The position numbers and the translations under genes are program-made. The notes under the pieces were generated by a model. That model saw only the letters and a program-made list of their open reading frames with translations, was not told the DNA's origin and ran no database searches. From the NCBI GenBank assembly GCA_949297575.1, contig CASFTB010000003.1, forward strand, positions 1 through 64,000: DNA of 64,000 nucleotides. The letters are read 5' to 3'. Below, one piece after another: positions 41,099 to 51,100 of the stretch. Each line of letters opens with the position of its first letter. The stretch's first letter is position 1. The DNA is from an uncultured Bacillota bacterium. Lineage in GTDB: Bacteria; Bacillota; Clostridia; Christensenellales; Borkfalkiaceae.

Positions 41099-43003
41099 TT
41101 GAGACAGAGAAGAGACCGGAGATCCACACCCGAAAAGGACAGCCGCAAGGCGGGCCATTTTTCCGACATGCCGAAGTTTCTCGGCAACGTAAAAGATATG
41201 CCCGCGAAGGCCGCGGGCAAGTCTCCCCGCGGCGAGGCGCAGGCGCGCGAGAAGTCCGCGCGGCAGGCGGCGGCAGAAGAAGCGAAAAAGGCGCAGAGAG
41301 AGGAGCGTGGCGGCAAGCCCCGCAAGGACGGCCGCCGCGGCAAGGGCAGGAACCCCGTCAAGATCATGTTCCTCGGAGGCGTCGGAGAGATCGGCAAAAA
41401 TATGACCGCCATCGAGTACGGCGGAGACATCATCATCATCGACGCGGGCCTCACTTTCCCCGATGAAGAGCTGCCCGGCATCGACCTCGTCATCCCCGAC
41501 ATCAGCTACCTCGTCGCCAACAAGAACAAGGTGCGCGGCCTGCTCGTCACGCACGGGCACGAGGATCACGTCGGCGGCATCCCGTATCTTTTAAAGGAGA
41601 TCAACTGCCCCGTCTACGGCACCAAGCTCACCCTTGCCCTTGCAGACAACAAGCTGCGCGAGCACAGGCTCAACAAAGTGCAGATGATGACGGTCAAACC
41701 CGGAGACAGGGTGAAACTGGGCTGCTTCGGCGTCGAGTTCATCAACGTCAATCATTCCATCGCAGGGGCCGTCGCCCTGCTCATCGATACGCCGCAGGGC
41801 AGGATCTTCCACAGCGGCGACTTCAAGATCGACCTCACGCCCGTCGCGGGCGCGCCCATCGACCTTTCGCGCATCGCCGAGATCGGCAGGGAGGGGGTCA
41901 AGCTCCTCCTGTGCGAGTCCACGAACGTCGAGCGTCCCGGCTATACCATGAGTGAGACGGTCGTCGGCACCACGCTAGATCACCTCTTTTCCGAAAACGT
42001 CAACAGGCGCATCATCGTGGCGACCTTCGCCTCCAACGTGCACCGCCTGCAGCAGATCGTCGACCTCGCGGCCAAATATCGCCGCAAGGTAGCGCTTTCG
42101 GGCAGGAGCATGCTCAACGTCGTGGACGCCGCCACGAAGATCGGCGAACTGCAGATCCCCGAAGGCGTGCTTATCGACGTGGAAAAGATCAAAAATTACT
42201 TTGACCGCGAGATCGTCATCGTCTCCACCGGCAGTCAGGGCGAGCCCATGAGCGCGCTCACCCGCATGGCGAGCGGCGAGTTCAACAAGGTCACCATCGG
42301 CCCCAACGACACCATCATCATCTCTGCCAGCCCCATCCCGGGCAACGAAAAGATGATCTACAAAGTCATCAATAACCTGTACCGCAAGGGGGCGGAGGTC
42401 GTCTACGCCTCCCTCGAAAAGATCCACGTTTCCGGGCACGCCTGCCAGGAAGAGCTCAAGATCCTGCACGAGCTGCTCGCCCCCGAATTCTTTATCCCCG
42501 TGCACGGCGAGTACAGGCACTTAAAGCGCCACGCGCAGCTCGCCGTAGAGCTGGGTATGAGCGAGAACAATATCCTCATCGCCGACATCGGCAACTGCGT
42601 GGAGCTGACCAAGAGCAGCATACAGTTCGGGGAGAGCATCTCCTCCGGCTCCCGCCTCGTGGACGGCGGCTCCCTCGAAGACAGGGAGAACAGCGTGGTC
42701 ATGAAGGATCGCAAGCACCTCTCGGAGGACGGCATCTTCGTCATCACCGCCTGCGTCTCCGAGCGCACGGGAGATCTGCTCAGCGACCCCATCGTCGTCA
42801 ACCGCGGCTTCGTCATGCCCGAAAATGCGGACTACAATGCGGAGATCCGCCGCATCGTCGAAAACTGCGCGGGGCAGGTAGACATCCTCCGCGATACCGA
42901 CAGCAGTGAACTTTCCGCCGCGATCAAAAAGGCGGTCAAGAATTTTATCTATAAAAAGACCAAGCAGAACCCCGTCATCATGACGAACATCGTCCGCATC
43001 TGA
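41099..43003 (+). CDS. rnj: Ribonuclease J with a long basic N-terminal extension
   Basis: 634 residues, longer than the usual 555. The core begins at about residue 85 (NPVKIMFLGGVGEIGKNMTAI). The metallo-beta-lactamase zinc site is THGHEDHVGGIPYLL, and the beta-CASP part has FASNVHRLQQIV, STGSQGEPMSAL and HVSGHA. The N-terminal 85 residues are Arg/Lys/Ala-rich and look disordered. It performs 5'-3' exo- and endonucleolytic RNA decay in the cytoplasm. The start is TTG at 41099, well spaced from AAGGAG. The downstream trmR overlaps its stop by one base. Confidence 0.95.
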   Translation: MRQRRDRRSTPEKDSRKAGHFSDMPKFLGNVKDMPAKAAGKSPRGEAQAREKSARQAAAEEAKKAQREERGGKPRKDGRRGKGRNPVKIMFLGGVGEIGKNMTAIEYGGDIIIIDAGLTFPDEELPGIDLVIPDISYLVANKNKVRGLLVTHGHEDHVGGIPYLLKEINCPVYGTKLTLALADNKLREHRLNKVQMMTVKPGDRVKLGCFGVEFINVNHSIAGAVALLIDTPQGRIFHSGDFKIDLTPVAGAPIDLSRIAEIGREGVKLLLCESTNVERPGYTMSETVVGTTLDHLFSENVNRRIIVATFASNVHRLQQIVDLAAKYRRKVALSGRSMLNVVDAATKIGELQIPEGVLIDVEKIKNYFDREIVIVSTGSQGEPMSALTRMASGEFNKVTIGPNDTIIISASPIPGNEKMIYKVINNLYRKGAEVVYASLEKIHVSGHACQEELKILHELLAPEFFIPVHGEYRHLKRHAQLAVELGMSENNILIADIGNCVELTKSSIQFGESISSGSRLVDGGSLEDRENSVVMKDRKHLSEDGIFVITACVSERTGDLLSDPIVVNRGFVMPENADYNAEIRRIVENCAGQVDILRDTDSSELSAAIKKAVKNFIYKKTKQNPVIMTNIVRI

Positions 43004-43686
43004 TGGAGAAGAGAGAGCGCCTCCGCGCCCTGCGCGCGGAGGCGAAAAACTGCCGCGATCCCGCCGCGGCGGACGATACGCTCGCCCTGCTCGTCGCCCT
43101 GGCGCGCCTTCGCGGCGCGGAGAACATCCTCGAGATCGGCACGGCGGAGGGGCTGACTTCCGTCGCCCTGCTGCTCGAACTTCCGCACGCGAAGGTCACC
43201 ACGATCGAGGCGGACGAGGCGCGCCACGCCCGCGCGAAGGCGAATTTTTCTTCCTTCGGCGTGGAGGGCAGGGTGCGGCCCCTCCTCGCGGACGCGTCGG
43301 ACGCGCTGCCCGCGCTCGCGGGGCCCTTCGACCTCATCTTTCTGGACGGGCCGAAGGCGCAGTACGTCAACTATCTGCCCGATCTTGCGCGCCTGCTCGC
43401 CCCGCAGGGGCTTCTGTTTGCAGACGACGTCCTGCTGTACGGCTGGGTAAACGGCAGGGAGGAGACGCCGCCCAAGCGCCGCTCCATCGTGCGCAGGATC
43501 CGTGATTTTCTCGCGGCGGCGCGGGAGATGTTCGCCGTGTGCGTGCTCGATGTGGGCGAAGGCGCCGCGCTGTGCGTGCGGGGCGGATTTACGGAAGAGG
43601 AGCGCGCGCTCATTTGCGCCGCGGGTGTGCGGGTCCCGCTGGCAGACTGCTTCCCGGGAGGGGACAATGAACGGAGAGACTCTTGA
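43003..43686 (+). CDS. trmR: tRNA 5-hydroxyuridine methyltransferase (TrmR/YrrM-type O-methyltransferase)
   Basis: 227 residues. Class I SAM methyltransferase: ILEIGTAEGLTSVAL (motif I, about 42-56), TIEADEARHARAKANF (motif II) and LIFLDGPKAQYVNYLP (metal and catalytic region). This is the catechol-type O-methyltransferase family that includes TrmR. The next gene is a U32 peptidase-family protein, the same pair as B. subtilis yrrM-yrrN. This makes methylation of 5-hydroxyuridine at tRNA position 34 the likely role. The ATG overlaps the RNase J stop. Confidence 0.83.
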   Translation: MEKRERLRALRAEAKNCRDPAAADDTLALLVALARLRGAENILEIGTAEGLTSVALLLELPHAKVTTIEADEARHARAKANFSSFGVEGRVRPLLADASDALPALAGPFDLIFLDGPKAQYVNYLPDLARLLAPQGLLFADDVLLYGWVNGREETPPKRRSIVRRIRDFLAAAREMFAVCVLDVGEGAALCVRGGFTEEERALICAAGVRVPLADCFPGGDNERRDS

Positions 43687-44893
43687 GTCCGTGCGGAGGC
43701 CGGAGCTGCTCGCGCCTGCGGGCGACCTTGAAAAACTGAAGACCGCCTTCCGCTACGGCGCGGATGCGGTGTACGCGGGCGGGAAGAATTTTTCTCTCCG
43801 CTCCTTTTCGGGCAATTTTTCGGACGAAGAGCTGGCGGAGGGTGTAGCCTACGCCCATGCTCGCGGCAAAAAGGTGTACGTTGCCGTCAATATCTACGCG
43901 CGGGGGGAGGACTTCCCCGCCGCCGGACGCTATTTCGCCTTTTTGCAGGAGATCGGCGCGGATGCCGCGCTCGTCTCCGACCCGGGCATGTTCCGCGCGG
44001 CGAAAAAATGTGCCCCGTCGCTGCCCCTGCATATCTCCACGCAGGCGAACACCACCAACCCGTACGCCGCCGCATTCTGGCGCGAGCTGGGAGCGTCTCG
44101 CGTCGTGCTCGCGCGCGAACTCTCCTTTAAAGAGATCGCCGCCGTCGCCGCACAAAATCCCGGGCTGGAGCTGGAAGCGTTCGTGCACGGCGCCATGTGC
44201 ATCTCGTACAGCGGCAGGTGCCTTCTGAGCGACTACCTCGCGGGCAGGCCCTCCAACCGCGGAGAGTGCGTGCAGGCTTGCCGCTGGCGCTACCGCGTCA
44301 GTGCCGTGCGTGACGGGGCGGAGGGTGCGCCCCTGCCCCTCGAAGAGGATGGCAGGGGGACGTACATTTTCAACAGCAAGGACCTCAACATGCTCCCGCA
44401 TCTCGATGCGCTGGCTTCCGCGGGCGTGACTTCTTTTAAAATAGAGGGGCGCATGAAGAGCGCCTACTATCTTGCGACGGTCGTAAACGCCTACCGCCGC
44501 GTGCTGGACGGCGCGCTCACCGCGGAGGAGGGGATGCGCGAGCTCGAAAAGGTCAACCACCGCGCTTTCACGGCGGGGTATGCCTTCGGCGAAGCGCACG
44601 ATACCGTCAATTATTCCGACTCGCAAAAGGGCGGCACGCACGCCTACATCGCGGACGTATTGGAGGGGGGAATGCACCCCCTCGTGCAGATGCGCGGCAG
44701 GTTCCGCGTCGGCGACGTGCTGGAAGTGCTCTCCCCCGGCGCGGCGTTCAACAAGACGTTTCCCGTGCAGGAAATGTTCTCCGAGGGCGGAGAGCGGGTA
44801 GAGGATGCCAAGCTCGTCATGCAGAAGCTGCGCCTCGCCTGTCCTTTCCCGCTTGCGCGGGGAGATATCCTGCGCAGGCTTGTCGCCGAATAG
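43667..44893 (+). CDS. trhP: U32 peptidase-family tRNA hydroxylation protein (TrhP-like)
   Basis: 408 residues from ATG at 43667, with GGGAGGGG upstream; it overlaps trmR by 20 bases. Begins with RRPELLAPAGDLEKLKTAFRYGADAVY. The cysteine-rich signature HGAMCISYSGRCLLSDYL, GECVQACRWRYR and FKIEGRMKSAYY define the U32 family. Family members TrhP/YrrN/YrrO and YegQ take part in 5-hydroxyuridine formation at U34 using prephenate-derived chemistry. Only one TrhP copy is present here, against two in B. subtilis. Confidence 0.88.
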   Translation: MNGETLESVRRPELLAPAGDLEKLKTAFRYGADAVYAGGKNFSLRSFSGNFSDEELAEGVAYAHARGKKVYVAVNIYARGEDFPAAGRYFAFLQEIGADAALVSDPGMFRAAKKCAPSLPLHISTQANTTNPYAAAFWRELGASRVVLARELSFKEIAAVAAQNPGLELEAFVHGAMCISYSGRCLLSDYLAGRPSNRGECVQACRWRYRVSAVRDGAEGAPLPLEEDGRGTYIFNSKDLNMLPHLDALASAGVTSFKIEGRMKSAYYLATVVNAYRRVLDGALTAEEGMRELEKVNHRAFTAGYAFGEAHDTVNYSDSQKGGTHAYIADVLEGGMHPLVQMRGRFRVGDVLEVLSPGAAFNKTFPVQEMFSEGGERVEDAKLVMQKLRLACPFPLARGDILRRLVAE

Positions 44894-44938
44894 ATGGAAT
44901 TTTCCGTGAATGACCGCTCGTTTTTGATAAAAGCATAG

Positions 44939-44956
44939 TACTATGTGTGGCATAAT
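44939..44956 (+). promoter_or_regulatory. Extended -10 / dyad block before dinB
   Basis: ACTATG-TGTGG-CATAAT, an imperfect palindrome whose right arm is an extended -10 (TGGCATAAT). A very similar block lies before queA at 57609-57625. There is no Firmicute LexA-type box nearby. Confidence 0.4.
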
Positions 44957-44971
44957 GAGGATAAAACGCCG

Positions 44972-46231
44972 ATGATCGTGCTGCATTCCGACCTCAACAA
45001 CTTTTATGCGTCGGTAGAGCGCAAACTCTTTCCCGCGCTTGTCGGCAAGCCCATAGCGGTCTGCGGAGACAGGGAGGCGCGCCACGGCGTCGTGCTCGCC
45101 AAGAGTGAGGAGGCGAAGCGATGCGGCGTGCGCACGGGGGAGGCGATCTGGGAGGCGCAGCGCAAGTGCCCGGGGCTCATCCTGCGCCCCGTCCGCTTTC
45201 ACGAATATGAAGAGAATTCCCGCCTCGTACGCGAGATCTATGCGCGCTATACCGACCGCATCGAGCCGTACGGGATCGACGAGTGCTGGCTGGATGTCAC
45301 GCACAGCGGCGTGTTCGGCAGCGGCGAACAGATCGCCGAGCGCATCCGCGCTGAAGTGAAGGCAGAGCTCTCCCTCACCGTTTCCGTAGGGGTAAGCTTC
45401 AATAAAGTGTTTGCCAAGCTCGCCTCCGATCTCAAAAAGCCGGACGCCGTCACCTGTGTTACGCCCGAAAATTTCCGCGAGGTCATCTGGCCGCTTCCCG
45501 TTTCTGCGCTCTTATATGTGGGGCGGGCGACGGAGGAAAAGCTCGCCAGGGCGGGCATTGGAAAGATCGGCGATCTCGCCCGCGCCGATGAGAAGTTTAT
45601 CGCGGCGTATCTCGGCAAGTGGGGCACGACCCTCTTGCGCTATGCGCGCGGGGAAGACGATTCCCCCGTCCGCACGGCAGACGAGCGGGAGGGCCTCAAA
45701 TCGGTGGGCAATTCCCTCACGTATTTTGAGGACATCCGCAGACATGAGGATGTCAAACGGCTCTTATACGCGCTCAGCGAGAGCGTTGCCGCGCGCATGA
45801 AGGACGCCGGCCTCGGCAAGGCAGACACCGTGCACCTGTGGGTGCGAGACTGCAAACTGAAAGATTACGGCTGGCAGAAGAAGGTGCGTCCGACCGCCCT
45901 CGTCGGAGAGATCGCCGAAGCGGCGTACGCGCTCTTTTGCGAAAAGTACAGGGACAAGCCCGCCGTGCGCGGGCTGGGCGTCACCGCCTCCGGCTTCGAC
46001 CGCGGCGTCGAGCAGCTGACGTTCGACTCCTTCGTCGGAGATTATGAAAAGAAGGCGCGCGCCGAGGAGGCGGTCGCCAAGATCAGGCAAAAGCACGGCT
46101 TTGCAAAATTGCAGCGCGGCATCATGTTCGAAGACCCGAATACCGTCGGCATGGACGTGCGCGGCAAGCGCCTCTCCCGCCCCGGCAAAGAGGGCGGCGA
46201 GGACGCCGAAAAGAGCGGGCCGCAAAAATAG
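44972..46231 (+). CDS. dinB: DNA polymerase IV (Y-family)
   Basis: 419 residues from ATG at 44972 (MIVLHSDLNNFYASVE). The catalytic site has LHSDLNNFYASVE and YGIDECWLDVTHS, where the second motif carries the Asp-Glu pair. A typical finger segment GVVLAKSEEAKRCGV and a little-finger domain follow. EQLTFDSF near the C-terminus may bind the sliding clamp. The ORF extends to an earlier ATG at 44945 that overlaps the promoter block, so the internal start is preferred. It bypasses DNA lesions with low fidelity. Confidence 0.93.
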   Translation: MIVLHSDLNNFYASVERKLFPALVGKPIAVCGDREARHGVVLAKSEEAKRCGVRTGEAIWEAQRKCPGLILRPVRFHEYEENSRLVREIYARYTDRIEPYGIDECWLDVTHSGVFGSGEQIAERIRAEVKAELSLTVSVGVSFNKVFAKLASDLKKPDAVTCVTPENFREVIWPLPVSALLYVGRATEEKLARAGIGKIGDLARADEKFIAAYLGKWGTTLLRYARGEDDSPVRTADEREGLKSVGNSLTYFEDIRRHEDVKRLLYALSESVAARMKDAGLGKADTVHLWVRDCKLKDYGWQKKVRPTALVGEIAEAAYALFCEKYRDKPAVRGLGVTASGFDRGVEQLTFDSFVGDYEKKARAEEAVAKIRQKHGFAKLQRGIMFEDPNTVGMDVRGKRLSRPGKEGGEDAEKSGPQK

Positions 46232-46241
46232 AGGAAGGCAC

Positions 46242-47171
46242 ATGGAAAAGAAAAAGAGTTACCGCATGGAAGATTTTGCTGCGGCGCACGGGTTTGCCCT
46301 CGGCAAGCACTGCTGCTGGGGTAGTTACAAGGGGTACCGCGTGCACGTGAAATACGCCGCGATGGGCAACCCCGCCTGCCTCATCACCGTCGTCACCGAC
46401 ACGAAGGGCAGAGACAAAGACCTGGAAAAATGGCTGGAAAAGAACAAGAAGGAGCTCAAGCTCACCGCCTACGGCGTCGTCGGCATCGGGCTGATGGTCA
46501 GCCCCCAGCTGTATACGAACATTTTCCGCCAGATCGAAGAGATCCTCGGCAAGATCGTCGCGCACCTCGCGCGCGGCAAGTACCCGGGCGAGGATATCTG
46601 TCCCTACTGCGGCATGCCGCTGGAAGGCAAGGGCATCGAGATGTTCGAATCGGGTATCCCCCTTGCGGCGCATGCGTCCTGCTATGACCGCGCCCTTTCC
46701 GTCGCTGTGGAAAAAGAAGAGCGCGAGCGGAATGCGCCCGCCAACCGCGGCGCGGGTATCGGGGGCGCTGCCCTCGGCGCGCTCGTCGGCATCGCCGCCT
46801 TCGTGCTCATGTTCCTGTGGTGGGACTTCGCCGCCATCGCCGCGGCCGTCGGCGTGCTGCTCGGCGGGTATTTTTACGGCAAGTTCGGCGGCAAAAACGA
46901 ACCCTTCAAGGTCGCGTTCATCGCCCTCTCGAATGTCGTTTTGCTCCTGCTCGCCTACTTCCTGTGCCTGTATTTCGAGGCGGGCGGCGTGCAGTCTATC
47001 GGGGAGGGGCTTCGCGGCGGCGGGGCGTATCTGCGAGACTTCATCCTGAACGTCGTCTTCCTCTTCGTGTTCGACCTCATCGGCACTTCCTACAATCTCT
47101 TCTCCGTGCTGCGCTCCCGCAAAAAAGTTTCTGTGAACATGCGCCGCGCGGACGGGGCTGAAAATAAATAG
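46242..47171 (+). CDS. Membrane protein with a cytoplasmic CxxC-containing N-terminal domain
   Basis: 309 residues from ATG at 46242. The first 165 residues are soluble and contain DICPYCGMPLEGKG (a CxxC pair) and a later HASC, which may bind a metal. Four hydrophobic helices follow (about 167-188, 190-210, 218-245 and 265-290), then a basic tail. I recognise no family. It follows dinB by 10 bases, so it is probably co-transcribed. Confidence 0.7.
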   Translation: MEKKKSYRMEDFAAAHGFALGKHCCWGSYKGYRVHVKYAAMGNPACLITVVTDTKGRDKDLEKWLEKNKKELKLTAYGVVGIGLMVSPQLYTNIFRQIEEILGKIVAHLARGKYPGEDICPYCGMPLEGKGIEMFESGIPLAAHASCYDRALSVAVEKEERERNAPANRGAGIGGAALGALVGIAAFVLMFLWWDFAAIAAAVGVLLGGYFYGKFGGKNEPFKVAFIALSNVVLLLLAYFLCLYFEAGGVQSIGEGLRGGGAYLRDFILNVVFLFVFDLIGTSYNLFSVLRSRKKVSVNMRRADGAENK

Positions 47172-47224
47172 AAGTACACACAATATAGGGGCAGCCGCAC
47201 GGCTGCCCTTTGGGAGGCAAAGAA

Positions 47225-48019
47225 ATGCTCATCGACTTTCATGCACACACGTTCTTGGATAAACTTGCGCCCGGGGCGATCGCCTCGCTCGCGGAAAAGG
47301 CGCACCTCACGCCCCGTGCAGACGGCACCGTCGCGGGCACAAAGCGGCTGATGCGCGCGCAGGGCGTCGACCTGTTCGTGGCGCTCAGCATCGCCGTCTC
47401 TCCGCGCTCCGAACGCCACGTCAACGACTTCGCCATCTCCCTCCTGCAGGATGAGATGATCGTCCCCTTCGGCTCCGTCCATCCGGACAGCGAAAACGCC
47501 CTCAGCGAGCTCAAGCGCCTCAGAGATGCGGGCGTCAAGGGCATCAAATTCCACAACGAGTATCAGAACTTTTACGTGGACGACGACAGGGCCTTCCCCA
47601 TCTACGAAAAATGCGCGGAGCTCGGCTTTATCATGCTCTTTCACGGCGGGGCGGACTGGGGCTTCGAACCGCCCGTCAAGACGACGCCGCGGCGCATGCG
47701 CCGCGTGTGCGAGGCCTTCCCCGAGGCGAAGATCGTCGTCGCCCACCTCGGCGGGCAGGACATGCAGGAGGAGGCCATCGAACAGCTGCAGCCTACGAAC
47801 GCCTTGATCGACACGAGCTTTACCGGCTCTTTTGTGGAGGCGGACATCTGTAAGCGCTCCGTGCTCGCTTTCGGTTTTGACCGCGTGCTCTTCGGTACCG
47901 ACTGCCCGTGGGATACCCCTGCGGTGACGCTCAGGTACCTGCAGGGGATGGGCTTTCCCGAGGAGGGCATGCGCAAGATCTGCTACAAAAATGCTCTGCG
48001 GCTTTTGGGAAGAGAGTGA
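47225..48019 (+). CDS. Amidohydrolase-family metal-dependent hydrolase (TIM barrel)
   Basis: 264 residues. Begins MLIDFHAHTFLDK with the HxH metal pair. Later ligands are FHGGADWGF, VVAHLGGQDMQEEA and GTDCPWDTP, as in amidohydrolase-related (amidohydro_2) proteins, a family of decarboxylases and hydrolases. The substrate is unknown. The start follows TGGGAGG. It ends at a strong terminator. Confidence 0.85.
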   Translation: MLIDFHAHTFLDKLAPGAIASLAEKAHLTPRADGTVAGTKRLMRAQGVDLFVALSIAVSPRSERHVNDFAISLLQDEMIVPFGSVHPDSENALSELKRLRDAGVKGIKFHNEYQNFYVDDDRAFPIYEKCAELGFIMLFHGGADWGFEPPVKTTPRRMRRVCEAFPEAKIVVAHLGGQDMQEEAIEQLQPTNALIDTSFTGSFVEADICKRSVLAFGFDRVLFGTDCPWDTPAVTLRYLQGMGFPEEGMRKICYKNALRLLGRE

Positions 48020-48032
48020 GGAAAAATGTATA

Positions 48033-48076
48033 ACAGGGGGAGCCTTTCCGTTCGGAAAGGCTCCCCCTGGTTTTGT
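48033..48076 (+). terminator. Intrinsic terminator of the amidohydrolase gene
   Basis: A 16-bp stem CAGGGGGAGCCTTTCC / GGAAAGGCTCCCCCTG followed by GTTTTG. A second small hairpin of CGCGCGGC type follows at 48080-48100. Confidence 0.8.
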
Positions 48077-48133
48077 GCCCCGCGCGGCATAAGCCGCGCG
48101 AAGCAGGGGAAAGCGCCGGCGGCGCTTTTTTGT

Positions 48134-51100
48134 TTACAGCGAGCGGATGCTCTCGACGGGCTTCTTCTTTGCGATGCTGTACACGGGCAGGAAGGTCGCG
48201 ATGAAGGAAGTCACCGCGGCGATGCCCAGCAGCACGAGGATGGACAGCGGCCCGAACACGAAGATGGCGGCGCCCAGCTCGGGTGCGAGCAGGTCGTTGA
48301 GCACGCCGCAGACGACGAATCCGGCAATGAGCGACAGCACAAAGCAGATGGCGGCGATGATGACCGATTCGGAGAAGAAGATCTTGAACACGTCCGCGCT
48401 GCGCGCGCCCACCGCGCGCAGGATGCCGATCTCCCGCTTCTTGTTGGTGATGGAAACGGAAATAAAGTTGAACAGCAGCAGCATGGAGAAGAGCGCCATC
48501 ACCACGCCCACCCACAGGAACACCTGTTCGAGCGTCTCGATCATGCTGTTGACGTGGCCGAGCGAGTCCGCAACGGGGGAGACGAGGGTATAATAGGTAT
48601 CGTCCGCGCCGACTTCATCCGCGCCGTTGATGACGGAGGAGAGCCCCGCGCGGTCGGGCATGGCAAAGATGACGGTATTGTACTTTTCGTCCGGAGACTT
48701 CACGTAGTTCGTCTCCTCTACATAATAAGTGGACTGGCCGTAGCTGTCGAGCAGTTTTTCCGTTTCGCTTTCCGAGAACATGACGGGCCCGTGCTCTCCG
48801 TCATAAAATCCCACGATCGTATAGGTGCCGACGTCGTTGCCCATCATGTTCTGAATGGTGATCTCGGTGAGGAATTTTCCCTCTTTGTATGCCTCCGCAA
48901 AGTAAGGGGAAAGGAAGTCGAGCGCCGCCTGTACCTCCGCTTCAGAATATCTGTACGCTTCGGAGAGGATGTTCAGGCTGTCCTGGTAGTCTGTACTCCA
49001 TTTGTCCGCGGAACCATTCGCGGCGTCTTTCGCCGCACTGTCGGCCGGTCCGCCTTCTGCGCGGAATGCGATATCGGCGTACTGCTCAAAGTCCGCGTCG
49101 GCATTTTGTGCGGCTTCTTCGTCACTGCATCCTTGGTCGATATATTTCTGATACAGCTCGTCGCGCAGTCCGGAATTGTTTAGTTTGAACTCGGCAAGGA
49201 AGTCGTCCCAATTCTCCTCAAGGTACTCCTGGTAGACGCGATAATATGTCTCATCCCAGATCTGCTGATAGCCTTCGTTCCAAAGTTCGTTATAAATACT
49301 GTTAAGTACCGCGAAGTAGTCGCCTTCCTCGATCAGGATCTCGTTGTCTGCAAGGGTGGTCTTTCCCTCTTCAAACATATAGATGTAGTAGGTATCCTGT
49401 ACGGACTGCTGCGTATACGGCACGAGCGTCTGGATGTAGCTGTTTGTGTTTGATTCGCCGTATTCCGGAACGGAAAGTTGGAAGGAGAGCTGTCCGTCCA
49501 GAAATTCGATGTAATCGGGTGAGGTGTCGAACGAATTGGAGGTAAAGTCCTGTAAATGTGCCTCGTAAAAGCCATCCGAGACCAGCGCCGCGCCGTACAG
49601 CCCGGAGGAGACGAGGCTCTGTAATTCGTTGACGAGCGTATAGTCGATGTCTCCGTACCCGGTCGCTTCTTTGAGAGCACTGTATTTTTCGTCTAAGTCG
49701 GCACGGAAGACGCCGCGCACGGTCAGGGCCACGGGCCTGCTGCCCTCCTGTATGAGGAGCCGCTTCCCGACGATGTCGGCAGCTTCGTTCAGCTCGAGTT
49801 CGTCGCCCTGCCGATAATTTCCGTATTCGTCTTCGCCCTCGACCTCGTTCAGGCCGAACTGTTTGAAGGATTCGAAGAGGTAGCTGGAGATGGCGACGTC
49901 GTTCACGCCGTAGGCGGAAAGGTCGCTTTCCCCCGCGATGAATTCGAGGCCTGCATAGTCCTGCGCCCCGTCCGCAAAGTTGTAGACGTACGGCAGGTAG
50001 TAGCCCATGTCGGACATGGAATTCAGCGCGAGATTTTCGATAAAAAATCTTTCGGAAGTGTAGCTCGAATAATTGTACAGCCCGAGCGCCGCGCCGTATC
50101 GGTCGCGGTATTCCCGCACCTCCGCGGGCGTGAAGCGCGCAGAGCCGCTGCTCGTGTAGCGGTATATCTCTTCGCCCGTCTTGCGCTCATAGCTCACGCT
50201 GTCGTATTGGTAATATTTTGAGAGGGTCACGGTATCGTACTCCGCCTGTATGTACGATTCGAGCATCACGCTCTTCTCGTCATAAAAGGTCAGCGTTGAG
50301 AACAGTCCGAACATCGTGAAGGCGATGAAGGAGAGCAAAATGGTGAAAAAGAGGCGGAAGGGTTTGACGCGCAAGCTGCTTGCGCCGATGCGCACTGCGT
50401 GGCGCATCGGCAGCTTCGAGCGGATAAATGCGCTGTCAGCCGCAGTGTACGTCTTCGAGGGGATGTCCGCTTCGTCCGTGTCGGCAAAAGCTTCGCGGGC
50501 GCCGCTCTCGTCGATGCGCGCCGCCTTTTTGAAGTCGGAAATTTCCTTCTGCCCGCAGGAGAGCAGTACCTTGCCCTTCGCCTTGGAGAGGAAGGTGCGG
50601 ATGCGCCCCATGTCCGCGTCCGTCAGGCGCGAGCCGTCCTGCACGGAGATGGTGTCCTCGCCGATGAAGGAGAGGTTGTCGCTCTCGCGCGTCGCCTGTA
50701 TCTTTTCCTTGGTGACGTCCGAAATGATCTTCCCGTCCTTGAGCTCGATGATGCGGTCGCCGTAGATCTCCGCAAATTCGCGGTCGTGGGAGACGACGAT
50801 GACCAGCTTGGTCTCTGACAGCTTTTTCAGCGTGTCGAACACCTGTTTGCCGGTGTTGGAGTCGAGGGCGCCCGTCGGCTCGTCCGCCATGATGATCTCG
50901 GGATTTTTGACGAGTGCGCGCGCGATGGCGACGCGCTGTTTCTGCCCGCCCGAAAGGGTGTTTGGCTTGCGCTTGGCGAACTGTTCCAGCTCCACCTGCC
51001 GCAAGATCTCCTGCACGCGGGCCCTGTCCTTGCTCTTGCCCTGCAATTCGAGGGCGAGCGCGATGTTGTCCTCCACCGTGAATTCATTGAGGATGTTGTA

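Noticed and set aside
44894..44971. LexA/SOS box before dinB
   Set aside because: No CGAAC-N4-GTTCG-type site is present; only the CATAAT palindrome is seen.
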